This document shows positions 30,416 to 39,721 of a stretch of 64,000 nucleotides of DNA, piece by piece. Source of the DNA: Oribacterium sp. (GTDB lineage Bacteria; Bacillota_A; Clostridia; Lachnospirales; Lachnospiraceae). Position 1 is the first letter of the stretch; every line of letters starts with the position of its first letter. The notes beneath the pieces are model-generated. The model was not told the DNA's origin. It ran no database searches and saw nothing but the letters and a program-made list of their open reading frames with translations. The position numbers and the translations under genes were made by a program. The stretch lies in contig SFND01000002.1 in NCBI GenBank assembly GCA_004554245.1, forward strand, positions 1-64,000, written 5' to 3'.

Positions 30416-30636
30416 CCCCCGGAGAACCGGCACCAGAAGTCATACGGAGAGTTCGTGAAGAATCAAAATCCCAGCTCTTAGAAGTACTTGGAGTAATTTT
30501 TCCTTAGCACCCTCTGCAACGCTGAGTTTTCATACAGAAAACTCAGTGATTGCAGAGGGCCTAGTACTTCTTAGAGCTGGGATTTTAGAGTCTTCCGAAC
30601 TCGGAGTACTGTACTTCTGGTGTCGGTCCTCCGGGG
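30416..30636. repeat. Nested-stem inverted-repeat element, copy 1
   Basis: A roughly 221-bp element between sufU and the PBP gene with four stems. The outer arms (30416-30440 and 30613-30636) share CACCAGAAGT/ACTTCTGGTG. A short second stem is GAGTTCG/CGAACTC. The third stem (30457-30488 with 30563-30595) is almost continuous over about 32 bp. The inner hairpin (30510-30559) has CCCTCTGCAA/TTGCAGAGGG plus CTGAGTTTT/AAAACTCAG. Copy 2 at 39503-39721 is the same element in reverse orientation. No coding potential is evident. Confidence 0.92.
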
Positions 30637-30676
30637 ACTCTGCCATAAACCTAAAGGAAATTGTAAAGTCTGAGCA

Positions 30677-30705
30677 TTGTAAACGCCGTAGCGCTTCGTT
30701 ATAAT
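30677..30705 (+). promoter_or_regulatory. Promoter of the PBP1A gene
   Basis: TTGTAA (30677-30682), a 17-bp spacer and TATAAT (30700-30705), 55 bp upstream of ATG 30761. Confidence 0.7.
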
Positions 30706-30760
30706 GAGAATGTTTATTAAAAGGGAATTTTTGCATTTTCGGAAGACGGACTAGAAATAC

Positions 30761-33397
30761 ATGAAGAATTACAGCCGATTTAACGTAGATAAAACCTTAT
30801 ATGAGATGGACAACACGAAGGTGAAGCTCGGGCACAGCATCGCACATGTCATCCAGATGGCGCTGCTGATCCTGGTGCTCTGCCTCTGCCTCCTGGGCGC
30901 CGCGATGGGCTTCGGTATGTTCCGGGGCATCCTTGATTCCGCACCGGACATCGATACGATCCATATCGGTCCGACCGCCTATGCATCAAAGGTGCTGGAC
31001 ACTGATGGAAACATCACCGCGACACTGGTGACGGCGGGCTCGAACCGTGAGCGCGTGAGCTACGAGCAGCTCCCAGAGGACCTCATCAACGCCTTCGTCG
31101 CGATCGAGGATGAGCGCTTCTGGCAGCACAACGGCATCGACCTGAAGTCGATCCTCCGTGCCGTCCGCGGCGTGGTGTCGGATGATGACTCTGCCGGCGG
31201 CGGCTCGACGATCACGCAGCAGCTGATCAAGAACAATGTCTTCGGCGGTGGCCTGCATGAGGGAAAGTTCCAGCGCTATGTCCGGAAGTTCCAGGAGCAG
31301 TATCTGGCCCTCGAAATCGAGAACCAGCCGGGACTCAGCAAGGAAGAAATCAAGAAGAGTATCATCACGGAGTATCTGAACACCATCAACCTCGGTGCGA
31401 ATACCCTCGGTGTCAAGGTAGCAGCGAGACGCTACTTTAATAAAGAAGTGAGCGATCTGACGCTCTCCGAGTGTACGGTCATCGCGTCGATCACGAAGAA
31501 CCCGAGCGGGCTGAACCCGATCACCCATCCGGAACGGAACGCTGAGCGCCGTGCGCAGGTGCTGAAGAACATGCTCGAGCAGGGCTATATCGATGAGGCA
31601 CAGTATACGGAAGCCCTGGCGGACGACGTGTACGCGCGGATCCAGGACGTCAATGTACAGAAAACAGCAGAGAATGAGCCGTACTCCTACTTCGTGGATG
31701 AGCTGACGGCACAGGCGATTCAGGAGCTGCAGGATCGACTCGGCTATACGAAGGATAAAGCAACCGACCTGCTCTATTCGGGCGGTCTCACGATCTACTC
31801 CACCCAGGATCCGAGCCTCCAGAGCATCGTCGATGAGGAGGTCAATAATCCGGACAACTATGACACGGCGAAGCATTCCGTGACCTGGCGCTATACGCTG
31901 AAGCACGACGACGGCTCGATCGTGAACTACTCCGAGAAGGACCTCCTCCGCTGGATGAAGGAGGTGAAGGGCATCAACTTCAACGGTCTCTTCAGCTCGG
32001 AGGACTCGGCGAAGTCCTATGTCGAGCAGTATAAGGCAGAGCTCGTCCGTGATACCGATACTGAGCTGGGCGAGCAGTTCTTCACGACCCTGGAGCCGCA
32101 GGTTTCCTTCGTGCTCATGGACCCGCACACCGGCCAGGTTCGGGCCATCAGCGGTGGTCGTGGCGACAAGCGCTATTCACTGTCCCTGAACCGTGCGACC
32201 GGAACCCTCCGGCAGCCGGGATCGACCTTCAAGCTGCTTACGTCCTTCGCACCCGCCATCGACCTCTATGGGGCAACATTGGCCACGCCTTTCTATGATA
32301 CGGCGTATACGCTCGGAAATAAGACCTTCAAGAACTGGTACAGCTCCGGCTTCCTCGGCTACCAGACGATCCGCGATGGTATCATCTACTCGCTGAACAT
32401 CATCGCGGTGCGCTGCCTCATGGAGCAGCTGAATCCGCACGAGGGACGGCTGTATGCAGAGAACCTCGGCATCACGAGCCTGCTCGACAGCGATGAGAAC
32501 CCGGCGCTGGCGCTCGGCGGTATCACGCATGGTGTGACGAATCTCGAGCTCACGCAGGCCTTCGCGACGATCGCAAACGGCGGTCAGTTTAACAAGGCGA
32601 AGTTCTTCACGAAGATCCTCGATCAGGAGGGCAATGTGCTCATCGATACGACGGAGGACCAGCCGCGGCAGGCGATGAAGGCCACGACGGCGTTTCTGCT
32701 GACCGATGCGATGAAGCAGTCCATGCTGCCGAATCGTGCGTATGCGGCCTCGCTGAATGTCAACTCCACGTCGACACGTGCGCACTTCGACGGTATGAGC
32801 CTCGCCGGCAAGTCCGGTACGACGACGAAGGATGTCGATATCTGGTTCGTCGGATACTCTCCATATTATGTGGGCGGTATCTGGGGTGGCTGTGATGAAA
32901 ACCAGCCGCTCATCGATAAGGCGAGCGGAGAGTATAACGGCGGCGCCGGTTTCCACAAGGATATCTGGCGGAAGATCATGAGCCGTGTGCATGAGGGACT
33001 GCCGGATATCGGCTTCACACAGCCGGACGGCATCGTGCAGGCACAGGTCTGCCGGAAGTCCGGTAAACTCCCGACCAGTGGCTGCTATGCGGATTACCGT
33101 GGCAGCTCTGTCATCACGGAGTACTTCGCGGAGGGTACGGTGCCGACCACGAACTGTGACCGTCACACGAGCTGGGGCTCCATCATCATCCCGGAGGATG
33201 AGAAGGAGCTCGCGTACACGGATGACGGCGGCTTCGTCTTCCCGGAGCCGACCGAAGCGGAGACAACGGAGTCCTCAGACGACGAGGTGATCGATGAGGG
33301 ACCGGCGGATGCCGCAGGCCCGGTTGTCTCAGGTGGTGGCGGACCGGGTGAGGGACTGCCGTCACGGGATATCAAGGCACCGGTCGTCGAGGGATAG
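30761..33397 (+). CDS. Class A penicillin-binding protein (PBP1A-type transglycosylase/transpeptidase)
   Basis: An 878-residue bifunctional murein synthase. A membrane anchor is at about 25-52. The glycosyltransferase domain follows with EDERFWQHNGIDLKSILRA (catalytic Glu) and GGGSTITQQLIKN. The transpeptidase domain carries PGSTFKLL (SxxK serine), YSLN (SxN) and GKSGTTTKD (KTG-like). The C-terminal tail is acidic and Pro/Gly-rich. The ribosome site before ATG 30761 is weak. The yigZ gene starts 8 bp after the stop. It builds peptidoglycan at the outer face of the membrane. Confidence 0.95.
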   Translation: MKNYSRFNVDKTLYEMDNTKVKLGHSIAHVIQMALLILVLCLCLLGAAMGFGMFRGILDSAPDIDTIHIGPTAYASKVLDTDGNITATLVTAGSNRERVSYEQLPEDLINAFVAIEDERFWQHNGIDLKSILRAVRGVVSDDDSAGGGSTITQQLIKNNVFGGGLHEGKFQRYVRKFQEQYLALEIENQPGLSKEEIKKSIITEYLNTINLGANTLGVKVAARRYFNKEVSDLTLSECTVIASITKNPSGLNPITHPERNAERRAQVLKNMLEQGYIDEAQYTEALADDVYARIQDVNVQKTAENEPYSYFVDELTAQAIQELQDRLGYTKDKATDLLYSGGLTIYSTQDPSLQSIVDEEVNNPDNYDTAKHSVTWRYTLKHDDGSIVNYSEKDLLRWMKEVKGINFNGLFSSEDSAKSYVEQYKAELVRDTDTELGEQFFTTLEPQVSFVLMDPHTGQVRAISGGRGDKRYSLSLNRATGTLRQPGSTFKLLTSFAPAIDLYGATLATPFYDTAYTLGNKTFKNWYSSGFLGYQTIRDGIIYSLNIIAVRCLMEQLNPHEGRLYAENLGITSLLDSDENPALALGGITHGVTNLELTQAFATIANGGQFNKAKFFTKILDQEGNVLIDTTEDQPRQAMKATTAFLLTDAMKQSMLPNRAYAASLNVNSTSTRAHFDGMSLAGKSGTTTKDVDIWFVGYSPYYVGGIWGGCDENQPLIDKASGEYNGGAGFHKDIWRKIMSRVHEGLPDIGFTQPDGIVQAQVCRKSGKLPTSGCYADYRGSSVITEYFAEGTVPTTNCDRHTSWGSIIIPEDEKELAYTDDGGFVFPEPTEAETTESSDDEVIDEGPADAAGPVVSGGGGPGEGLPSRDIKAPVVEG

Positions 33398-33405
33398 AAT
33401 AGAAA

Positions 33406-34020
33406 ATGAAGTATGTAAAATCCTATGCGACCGGCGAGTATGAGGAGAAGAAGTCCCGCTTTATCGGTGAGGTCTTCCCCATCCAGTCGGTCGACGAAGC
33501 AGAAGCCCTGATTCAGCAGGTGCGCAAAAAATATTATGATGCACGCCATCACTGCTATGCCTATGTGCTCGGAGATCAGTATGAGACCGTGAAGCAGTCC
33601 GATGATGGGGAACCGTCCCAGACGGCGGGCATGCCGATCCTTAGTGTGCTGAAGGGGCAGGAGATTCATGATGCGCTCGTCGTCGTCACCCGCTACTTCG
33701 GCGGTACGCTTCTCGGTACAGGCGGGCTCGTCCGCAGCTATACGAATGGCGCGAAGGCGGCGCTTGATGCGGCCGTGATCCTGACCGCGGTCGAGGGCTA
33801 TGCTGTGCAGGCGGAGATCCCGTACACGCTGGTCGGGAAGATCAAGTACATCGCGGAGAGCGCCGGGATCACGGAGGCGCGTGCCGACTATGGTGCAGCG
33901 GTCTCGATGACCTGGCACGTGCCGGCAGAGCAGCTGACCGAATTTCAAAATCAGATACAGGAGCTGTCCGGCGGGTCCATAGTACTTGCAATCGATAAGC
34001 ACCGGTGGTATAATTCGTAA
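33406..34020 (+). CDS. yigZ: YigZ/IMPACT family protein
   Basis: A 204-residue protein. KSRFIGEVFPI, DARHHCYAYVLGD, SDDGEPSQTAGMPILSVLKGQ and VVVTRYFGGTLLGTGGLVRSY are the UPF0029/IMPACT core. A ferredoxin-like C-terminal domain follows. Relatives are linked to translation regulation, but the biochemical role in bacteria is unclear. There is no separate promoter, and the gene is likely co-transcribed with the PBP gene. Confidence 0.92.
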   Translation: MKYVKSYATGEYEEKKSRFIGEVFPIQSVDEAEALIQQVRKKYYDARHHCYAYVLGDQYETVKQSDDGEPSQTAGMPILSVLKGQEIHDALVVVTRYFGGTLLGTGGLVRSYTNGAKAALDAAVILTAVEGYAVQAEIPYTLVGKIKYIAESAGITEARADYGAAVSMTWHVPAEQLTEFQNQIQELSGGSIVLAIDKHRWYNS

Positions 34021-34070
34021 GATTTTTTTGTAAGCATGTACATTAAATATAGTAGAAATAAGGTGTCAAG

Positions 34071-35903
34071 ATGAATCAGAAGAGAGAAGATATTCGTAAC
34101 GTTGCCATCATCGCCCACGTCGATCATGGTAAAACCACACTGGTCGATGAGCTGTTAAAGCAGTCCGGTGTATTCCGTGATAATCAGGAGATGGGCGTCC
34201 GTGTCATGGACTCGAACCCGATCGAGCGTGAGAGAGGTATCACCATTCTCTCGAAGAACACAGCCGTTCACTATAAGAGCACGAAGATTAACATCGTCGA
34301 TACCCCGGGCCACGCTGATTTCGGTGGTGAGGTAGAGCGTATTCTCAAGATGGTAAATGGTGCGATCCTCCTGGTCGATGCCTTCGAGGGACCGATGCCT
34401 CAGACCCGTTTCGTATTGCAGAAGGCCCTGGACCTTCGTCTTCCGGTTATGGTCGTTATCAACAAGATCGATAAGCCGCAGGCACGTCCGGCCGAAGTCG
34501 AGGATGAAGTTCTCGAGCTGATGATGGATCTCAATGCTTCCGACGAGCAGCTCGACTGCCCGTTCCTGTATGCATCCTCGAAGGAGGGCTTTGCGAAGAG
34601 AAGTCTCGATGATGATTCCACCACCATGGAGCCGCTGTTCCAGACCATCCTTGATTATATCCCGGCACCGGAGGGCGATCCGGATGCGGATACTCAGATG
34701 CTGGTGTCGACCATTGATTACAACGAGTTCGTCGGCCGTATCGGTGTCGGTAAGATCGATAACGGTTCCCTGAAGCTGAATCAGGAGGCCTATGTCGTGA
34801 ACCACCACGATCCGGACAAGCGTACCCGTGTACGTATCACGAAGCTCTACACCTTTGACGGTCTCGCAAGAGTTGATGTCAATGAGGCCAGCTGCGGTGA
34901 GATCGTTGCGGTCTCCGGTATCGAGGATCTCCACGTAGGTGATACGATCGTCACCGGCGAGGCAGCCGCGATTCCGTTCCAGAAGATTTCCGAGCCGACG
35001 ATCTCGATGGATTTCATCGTCAATAACTCCCCGCTCGCCGGTCAGGAGGGTAAGTTCGTGACTTCCCGTCATATCCGTGACCGTCTGATGCGTGAGCTGC
35101 AGACCGATGTATCTCTCCGTGTAGAGGATACGGATTCTGCTGATACCTTCAAGGTTTCCGGCCGTGGTGAGCTTCACCTCTCCGTACTCATCGAGACGAT
35201 GCGTCGTGAGGGCTTCGAGTTCGCCGTATCAAAGGCAGAGGTTATCTACAAGACCGAGAACGGCAAGAAGATGGAGCCGATGGAGATTGCGTACGTCGAT
35301 GTTCCGGATGAGTTCAGCGGTAATGTCATCCAGAAGCTGACTCAGCGCAAGGGCGTACTGAACGGTATGAGCCCGCTCGCTTCTGGCTATACCAGACTCG
35401 AGTTCGAGATTCCGTCGAGAGGTCTGATCGGCTACCGTGGTGAGTTCATGACCGATACCAAGGGTAACGGTATCCTGAACACCGAGTTTGACGGCTACGG
35501 CGAGTACAAGGGTGATATGAACTACCGTCACAACGGCGCGCTCATCGCCTTCGAGTCCGGCGAGGCGGTTACCTATGGTCTCTTCCAGGCACAGGCGAGA
35601 GGAACGCTCTTCATCGGACCTGGCGAGAAGGTTTACGGCGGCATGGTCATCGGCCAGTCTCCGAAGTCCGAGGATATCGAGGTCAATGTCTGCAAGACGA
35701 AGCATCTGACCAACACCCGTACATCCTCTTCCGACGAAGCACTGAAGCTCGTTCCGAAGAAGATCATGTCCCTCGAGCAGTGCATCGACTACATCGATAC
35801 CGACGAGCTCCTCGAGGTTACCCCGGAGAGCCTTCGTATCCGTAAGAAGATCCTCGATCCGGTCCTTCGTAAGAGAGCCGGCTTCGCACGGAAGCAGGGA
35901 TAA
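34071..35903 (+). CDS. typA: Translational GTPase TypA/BipA
   Basis: A 610-residue ribosome-associated GTPase involved in 50S assembly and stress growth. G-domain motifs are HVDHGKTTLVDEL (P-loop), RERGITIL (switch I), VDTPGHADFGGEVERI and NKIDKPQARP. The BipA-specific C-terminal region contains GRGELHLSVLIETMRREGFEF and TRTSSSDEALKLVPKKIMSLEQCIDYIDTDELLEVTP. AAGGTG precedes ATG 34071, and a TATAGT box is visible about 20 bp upstream of that. Confidence 0.96.
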   Translation: MNQKREDIRNVAIIAHVDHGKTTLVDELLKQSGVFRDNQEMGVRVMDSNPIERERGITILSKNTAVHYKSTKINIVDTPGHADFGGEVERILKMVNGAILLVDAFEGPMPQTRFVLQKALDLRLPVMVVINKIDKPQARPAEVEDEVLELMMDLNASDEQLDCPFLYASSKEGFAKRSLDDDSTTMEPLFQTILDYIPAPEGDPDADTQMLVSTIDYNEFVGRIGVGKIDNGSLKLNQEAYVVNHHDPDKRTRVRITKLYTFDGLARVDVNEASCGEIVAVSGIEDLHVGDTIVTGEAAAIPFQKISEPTISMDFIVNNSPLAGQEGKFVTSRHIRDRLMRELQTDVSLRVEDTDSADTFKVSGRGELHLSVLIETMRREGFEFAVSKAEVIYKTENGKKMEPMEIAYVDVPDEFSGNVIQKLTQRKGVLNGMSPLASGYTRLEFEIPSRGLIGYRGEFMTDTKGNGILNTEFDGYGEYKGDMNYRHNGALIAFESGEAVTYGLFQAQARGTLFIGPGEKVYGGMVIGQSPKSEDIEVNVCKTKHLTNTRTSSSDEALKLVPKKIMSLEQCIDYIDTDELLEVTPESLRIRKKILDPVLRKRAGFARKQG

Positions 35904-36012
35904 TTTTCATAGCCCCTGCGAGGGGGTATGATGTAGCGACGGAGACATTGGCCCAGGGCCAGTGAACAGATACTAAAGTGTAAGAGAAACCAAAGCAAAG
36001 ACGGAGGTAGTT

Positions 36013-36897
36013 ATGGCACTTTTCAGAGGCGCTGGAGTCGCGCTGGTGACTCCATTTCATGCAGATGGCTCTGTGAATTATGATAAGCTGGCAGAGCTCG
36101 TAGAGGAGCAGATCGCGGGTGGCACCGACGCCATCATCGCGTGTGGTACGACCGGTGAGGCAGCCACCATGTCCGAGGAGGAGCACATGGATGTGATTCG
36201 CTTCATCATCAAGGCGGTGAATCATCGTATTCCGGTTATCGCCGGAACCGGCAGCAACTGCACGGCGACCGCGATCGATCTGTCGAAGCAGTCAGAGGAA
36301 GCTGGCGCCGACGGTGTCCTTCTGGTGACCCCGTACTACAATAAGGCGACCCAGGGTGGTCTCATCCAGCATTACGAGGCCGTGGCAGGCGCGATCAGCC
36401 TCCCATGCATCCTGTACAATGTTCCATCCAGAACCGGCGTGACCATCCAGCCGGAGACGATGGCATACCTCTATCAGCATGTCGAGAACATCGTCGGTGT
36501 GAAGGACGCAACCGGCAACATCTCGATGATCACGAAGCTGATGTCACTGGTGGACGAGGATTTCCTTCTCTTCTCCGGTGATGATGATCAGATCGTTCCG
36601 CTCCTCAGCGTGGGCGCATCTGGTGTTATTTCCGTACTTTCGAACGTGGCACCACGTGAGACGCATGAGATCTGCCAGAAGTGGTTTGACGGCGACATCA
36701 AGGGCGCACGTGAGGCACAGTTTAAGGCATATCCGCTGATCAAGGCACTCTTCGCCGAGGTCAATCCGATCCCGGTCAAGGCGGCCCTGAATCTGATGGG
36801 TAAGAATGTCGGCTCCTTACGTCTCCCGATGACGGAGGCGACCGACAGCACCAAGGCACTCCTCAAGGATGAGATGACGAAGTACGGTATCCTTTAA
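36013..36897 (+). CDS. dapA: 4-Hydroxy-tetrahydrodipicolinate synthase
   Basis: A 294-residue cytoplasmic aldolase condensing pyruvate and aspartate semialdehyde in lysine/diaminopimelate synthesis. ACGTTGEAATMS binds pyruvate. The catalytic Tyr is in YNVPSRTGV and the Schiff-base Lys in IVGVKDATGNIS. CGGAGG precedes ATG 36013. The 110-bp leader contains CATTGGCCC-GGGCCAGTG and other short stems but no lysine riboswitch. A terminator separates it from dapB. Confidence 0.96.
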   Translation: MALFRGAGVALVTPFHADGSVNYDKLAELVEEQIAGGTDAIIACGTTGEAATMSEEEHMDVIRFIIKAVNHRIPVIAGTGSNCTATAIDLSKQSEEAGADGVLLVTPYYNKATQGGLIQHYEAVAGAISLPCILYNVPSRTGVTIQPETMAYLYQHVENIVGVKDATGNISMITKLMSLVDEDFLLFSGDDDQIVPLLSVGASGVISVLSNVAPRETHEICQKWFDGDIKGAREAQFKAYPLIKALFAEVNPIPVKAALNLMGKNVGSLRLPMTEATDSTKALLKDEMTKYGIL

Positions 36898-36908
36898 GTG
36901 ACTTCCTC

Positions 36909-36943
36909 GGCAGTGACCTTCGGTGAAGGCCGCTGCCTTTTTT
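36909..36943 (+). terminator. Intrinsic terminator of dapA
   Basis: GGCAGTGACCTTC pairs with GAAGGCCGCTGCC (one mismatch, one G-T) around GGT, followed by seven Ts. Confidence 0.88.
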
Positions 36944-36992
36944 AGTGGTATATGTGATGATGAAATCATGGTAGTGAGATGGTCTCGTGAAA

Positions 36993-37056
36993 GGGGTCTG
37001 ACCCCATAAACTTTTGTTTAGATTCAGTTTAGAAAAATTTAATGGGGTCAGACCCC
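36993..37056 (+). repeat. REP/BIME-like element copy 5
   Basis: Palindromes GGGGTCTGACCCC at 36993-37005 and GGGGTCAGACCCC at 37044-37056 start 51 bp apart. The interior, TTTGTTTAGATTCAGTTTAG, matches the other copies. Confidence 0.93.
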
Positions 37057-37107
37057 GTGAAATGCCGAGACTTCATGGATGACCGTGACGATATATTGGA
37101 GAAAACA

Positions 37108-37872
37108 ATGACCAGAATTCTTTTATTCGGCGCGATGGGCGCGATGGGCAGAAATGTAATCAACTGTGCGAAGGCGATGGAGGATGTGACGATCGTCGCG
37201 GGTGTCGACCGTGAGGATCACTTCGATGATCCGGCGATCGGCTTTCCGGTGTATGGCAGCTTCGATGCGGTGAAGGAGGACTTCGATGTGATCATCGATT
37301 TCTCCGTGGCACCGGCCATCGACGGTCTTCTCGACTATGTGGAGAAGAGTGGAAAGGCGCTCGTGCAGTGCACAACCGGTCTTTCAGCGGAGCAGATCGC
37401 ACGTGTACAGAAGCTTGCGGAGAAGGCTCCGATCCTTCGCAGTGCGAATATGTCGATCGGCGTGAATCTGCTCCTGGAGCTCGTGAAGACTGCAGCCCAG
37501 AAGCTCTATGAGAAGGGCTTCGACATCGAGATCGTCGAGCAGCACCACCATCGCAAGATGGACGCCCCGTCCGGTACCGCACTGGCACTGGCAGATGCGG
37601 TCAACGAAGCACTCGATGACAGGCTGACCTATGTGTATGACCGTTCCCAGCGGAAGGCAGCCCGTCCGCACGAGGAGCTCGGTATCAGTGCCGTTCGTGG
37701 TGGCACACTGCCGGGGGTTCATGATATCATCTTTGCAGGCGAGGATGAGGTCATCACCTTCAACCACACTGCGTACTCGAGAGCGATCTTCGCAAACGGC
37801 GCACTCAATGCAGCCCTTTTCCTCCACGGAAAGGCAGCCGGCATGTACTCGATGCAGGATGTGCTCGCCTGA
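37108..37872 (+). CDS. dapB: 4-Hydroxy-tetrahydrodipicolinate reductase
   Basis: A 254-residue NAD(P)H-dependent reductase acting after DapA. The N-terminus ILLFGAMGAMGRNVINC is the nucleotide loop, and FSVAPA follows. EQHHHRKMDAPSGTALALAD carries the catalytic His/Lys pair, and VRGGTLPGVHDIIFAGEDE closes the site. ATG 37108 follows TTGGAG. The earlier in-frame ATG at 37042 begins inside REP copy 5 and would add an unrelated MGSDP peptide, so it is rejected. Another REP copy lies just downstream. Confidence 0.96.
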   Translation: MTRILLFGAMGAMGRNVINCAKAMEDVTIVAGVDREDHFDDPAIGFPVYGSFDAVKEDFDVIIDFSVAPAIDGLLDYVEKSGKALVQCTTGLSAEQIARVQKLAEKAPILRSANMSIGVNLLLELVKTAAQKLYEKGFDIEIVEQHHHRKMDAPSGTALALADAVNEALDDRLTYVYDRSQRKAARPHEELGISAVRGGTLPGVHDIIFAGEDEVITFNHTAYSRAIFANGALNAALFLHGKAAGMYSMQDVLA

Positions 37873-37899
37873 ACGGGTCGGAACATTCAGGGAGGCAGA

Positions 37900-37963
37900 G
37901 GGGTCTGACCCCATAAACTTCAGTTTAGAATCTGTTTAGGAAAAATTAATGGGGTCAGACCCC
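37900..37963 (+). repeat. REP/BIME-like element copy 6
   Basis: Palindromes at 37900-37912 (GGGGTCTGACCCC) and 37951-37963 (GGGGTCAGACCCC), with a 51-bp period and the interior CAGTTTAGAATCTGTTTAGG. Confidence 0.93.
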
Positions 37964-38046
37964 ATTAAAAAAGTATAAACTTCGGTCGTCAGCATTGCGC
38001 TCAGCGATGTTGCAATATAAAACATGCTTACGGTAAGGAGAAAAAC

Positions 38047-39483
38047 ATGGCGGAATACAATCGTTACACAAGCCCACTGACAGGACGTTATGCATCGAAG
38101 GAGATGCAGTATATTTTCTCACAGGACAACAAGTTCCGGACCTGGAGAAAGCTCTGGATCGCACTGGCAGAGACGGAGCATGAGCTGGGCCTCAACATCA
38201 CGAAGGAGCAGATCGATGAGCTGAAGGCACATCAGGATGAGATCAATTATGAGGTGGCAGAGGCACGTGAGAAGGAAGTCCGTCACGATGTTATGAGCCA
38301 TGTGTATGCGTACGGCGTACAGTGCCCGAACGCGAAGGGTATCATCCACCTCGGTGCGACCTCCTGCTATGTCGGCGACAACACCGATATCATCATCATG
38401 CGGGAGGGTCTCGAGCTCGTGCATAAGAAGCTCGTCAATGTCATCAACGAGCTCAGTAAGTTCGCGATGAAGTATAAGGATATGCCGACGCTCGCGTACA
38501 CCCATTTCCAGCCGGCGCAGCCGACAACGGTCGGTAAGCGTGCGACGCTGTGGCTGAACGAGCTCGTGCTCGACCTCGAGGATCTCGAGTATGTACTCGG
38601 CTCCCTGAAGCTGCTCGGTTCCAAGGGCACCACCGGCACCCAGGCGTCCTTCCTCGAGCTGTTCGACGGCGACCATGCGAAGTGCCGCCAGCTCGACCAG
38701 ATGATCGCAGAGAAGATGGGCTTCACATCCTGCTATCCGGTATCCGGTCAGACCTACAGCCGTAAGGTCGATTTCCGTGTTCTCAGCGTGCTCGCCGGCA
38801 TCGCCCAGTCTGCGCATAAGTTCACGAACGACATCCGTATGCTCCAGCATATGAAGGAGGTCGAGGAGCCGTTCGAGAAGCACCAGATCGGTTCCAGTGC
38901 GATGGCCTACAAGCGGAACCCGATGCGTTCCGAGCGTATCGCCTCCCTCGCAGACTACGTGATCTCCGATCTCATGAATCCAATGCTGGTATCCTCGACG
39001 CAGTGGTTTGAGCGTACCCTTGACGATTCCGCAAACAAGCGTCTGTCTGTGCCGGAGGGCTTCCTCGCCATCGATGGTATCCTCGATCTCTACCTGAACG
39101 TCGTCGATGGTCTCGTGGTATACCCGAAGGTTATCCGCAAGCACCTCATGGCGGAGCTTCCGTTCATGGCGACCGAGAACATCATGATGGATGCGGTCAA
39201 GGCCGGTGGCGATCGTCAGGAGCTGCATGAGAAGATCCGTCAGCTCAGCATGCAGGCGGGTAAGACCGTCAAGGAAGAGGGTAAGGACAACAACCTCCTC
39301 GAGCTGATCGCGGCAGATCCGAGCTTCCACCTCTCCCTCGAGGATCTCGAGGCCAGCATGCAGCCGGAGCGCTATGTCGGTCGTGCACCGAAACAGACCG
39401 AGGAGTTCATCACCGAGGTGATCAACCCGATCCTCGAGAAGAACAAGGAGGTACTCGGACTCACTGCTGAGATCAATGTCTGA
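38047..39483 (+). CDS. purB: Adenylosuccinate lyase
   Basis: A 478-residue fumarase/aspartase-superfamily enzyme acting twice in purine synthesis (SAICAR and adenylosuccinate cleavage). The signature GSSAMAYKRNPMRSERI holds the flexible catalytic loop. LGATSCYVGDN and AYTHFQPAQPTTVGKRA bind substrate and carry the catalytic His. AAGGAG precedes ATG 38047. It is followed by the second nested-stem element, whose outer stem ends in a T-run and probably terminates purB. purA lies 3.4 kb further on. Confidence 0.96.
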   Translation: MAEYNRYTSPLTGRYASKEMQYIFSQDNKFRTWRKLWIALAETEHELGLNITKEQIDELKAHQDEINYEVAEAREKEVRHDVMSHVYAYGVQCPNAKGIIHLGATSCYVGDNTDIIIMREGLELVHKKLVNVINELSKFAMKYKDMPTLAYTHFQPAQPTTVGKRATLWLNELVLDLEDLEYVLGSLKLLGSKGTTGTQASFLELFDGDHAKCRQLDQMIAEKMGFTSCYPVSGQTYSRKVDFRVLSVLAGIAQSAHKFTNDIRMLQHMKEVEEPFEKHQIGSSAMAYKRNPMRSERIASLADYVISDLMNPMLVSSTQWFERTLDDSANKRLSVPEGFLAIDGILDLYLNVVDGLVVYPKVIRKHLMAELPFMATENIMMDAVKAGGDRQELHEKIRQLSMQAGKTVKEEGKDNNLLELIAADPSFHLSLEDLEASMQPERYVGRAPKQTEEFITEVINPILEKNKEVLGLTAEINV

Positions 39484-39502
39484 TCCCGTTACAACAGACC
39501 GT

Positions 39503-39721
39503 GCCCGGAGGGGCGGCAACAGAAACACAGTACTCCGAGCTCGGTAAAATCTAAGCCAGGAACCCTAAGCGGCACTAGGCCCTCTGCAATCACTGGGTTT
39601 TCTTTATGAAAACTCAGCGTTGCAGAGGGTGCTAAGGAAAAAGGCACCAAGTGCCGCTAAGGGAACCCGGCTTGATTTTACACGACCTCTCCGTATGGAT
39701 TCTGTTGTCGGCCCTCCGGGC
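39503..39721. repeat. Nested-stem inverted-repeat element, copy 2 (inverted; also terminates purB)
   Basis: The outer arms are GCCCGGAGGGGCGGCAACAGAA (39503-39524) and its near-complement (39700-39721), followed by TTTTT. The second stem is GTAAAATC/GATTTTAC. The third stem is 39553-39576 with 39650-39673 (24 bp, few mismatches). The inner hairpin, 39580-39629, is nearly identical to the reverse complement of the copy 1 inner hairpin. The third-stem sequence differs from copy 1, yet both arms have changed together. Confidence 0.92.

Noticed and set aside
35904..36012. Possible lysine riboswitch before dapA
   Set aside because: The leader is too short (about 110 bp) and holds only two small stems.
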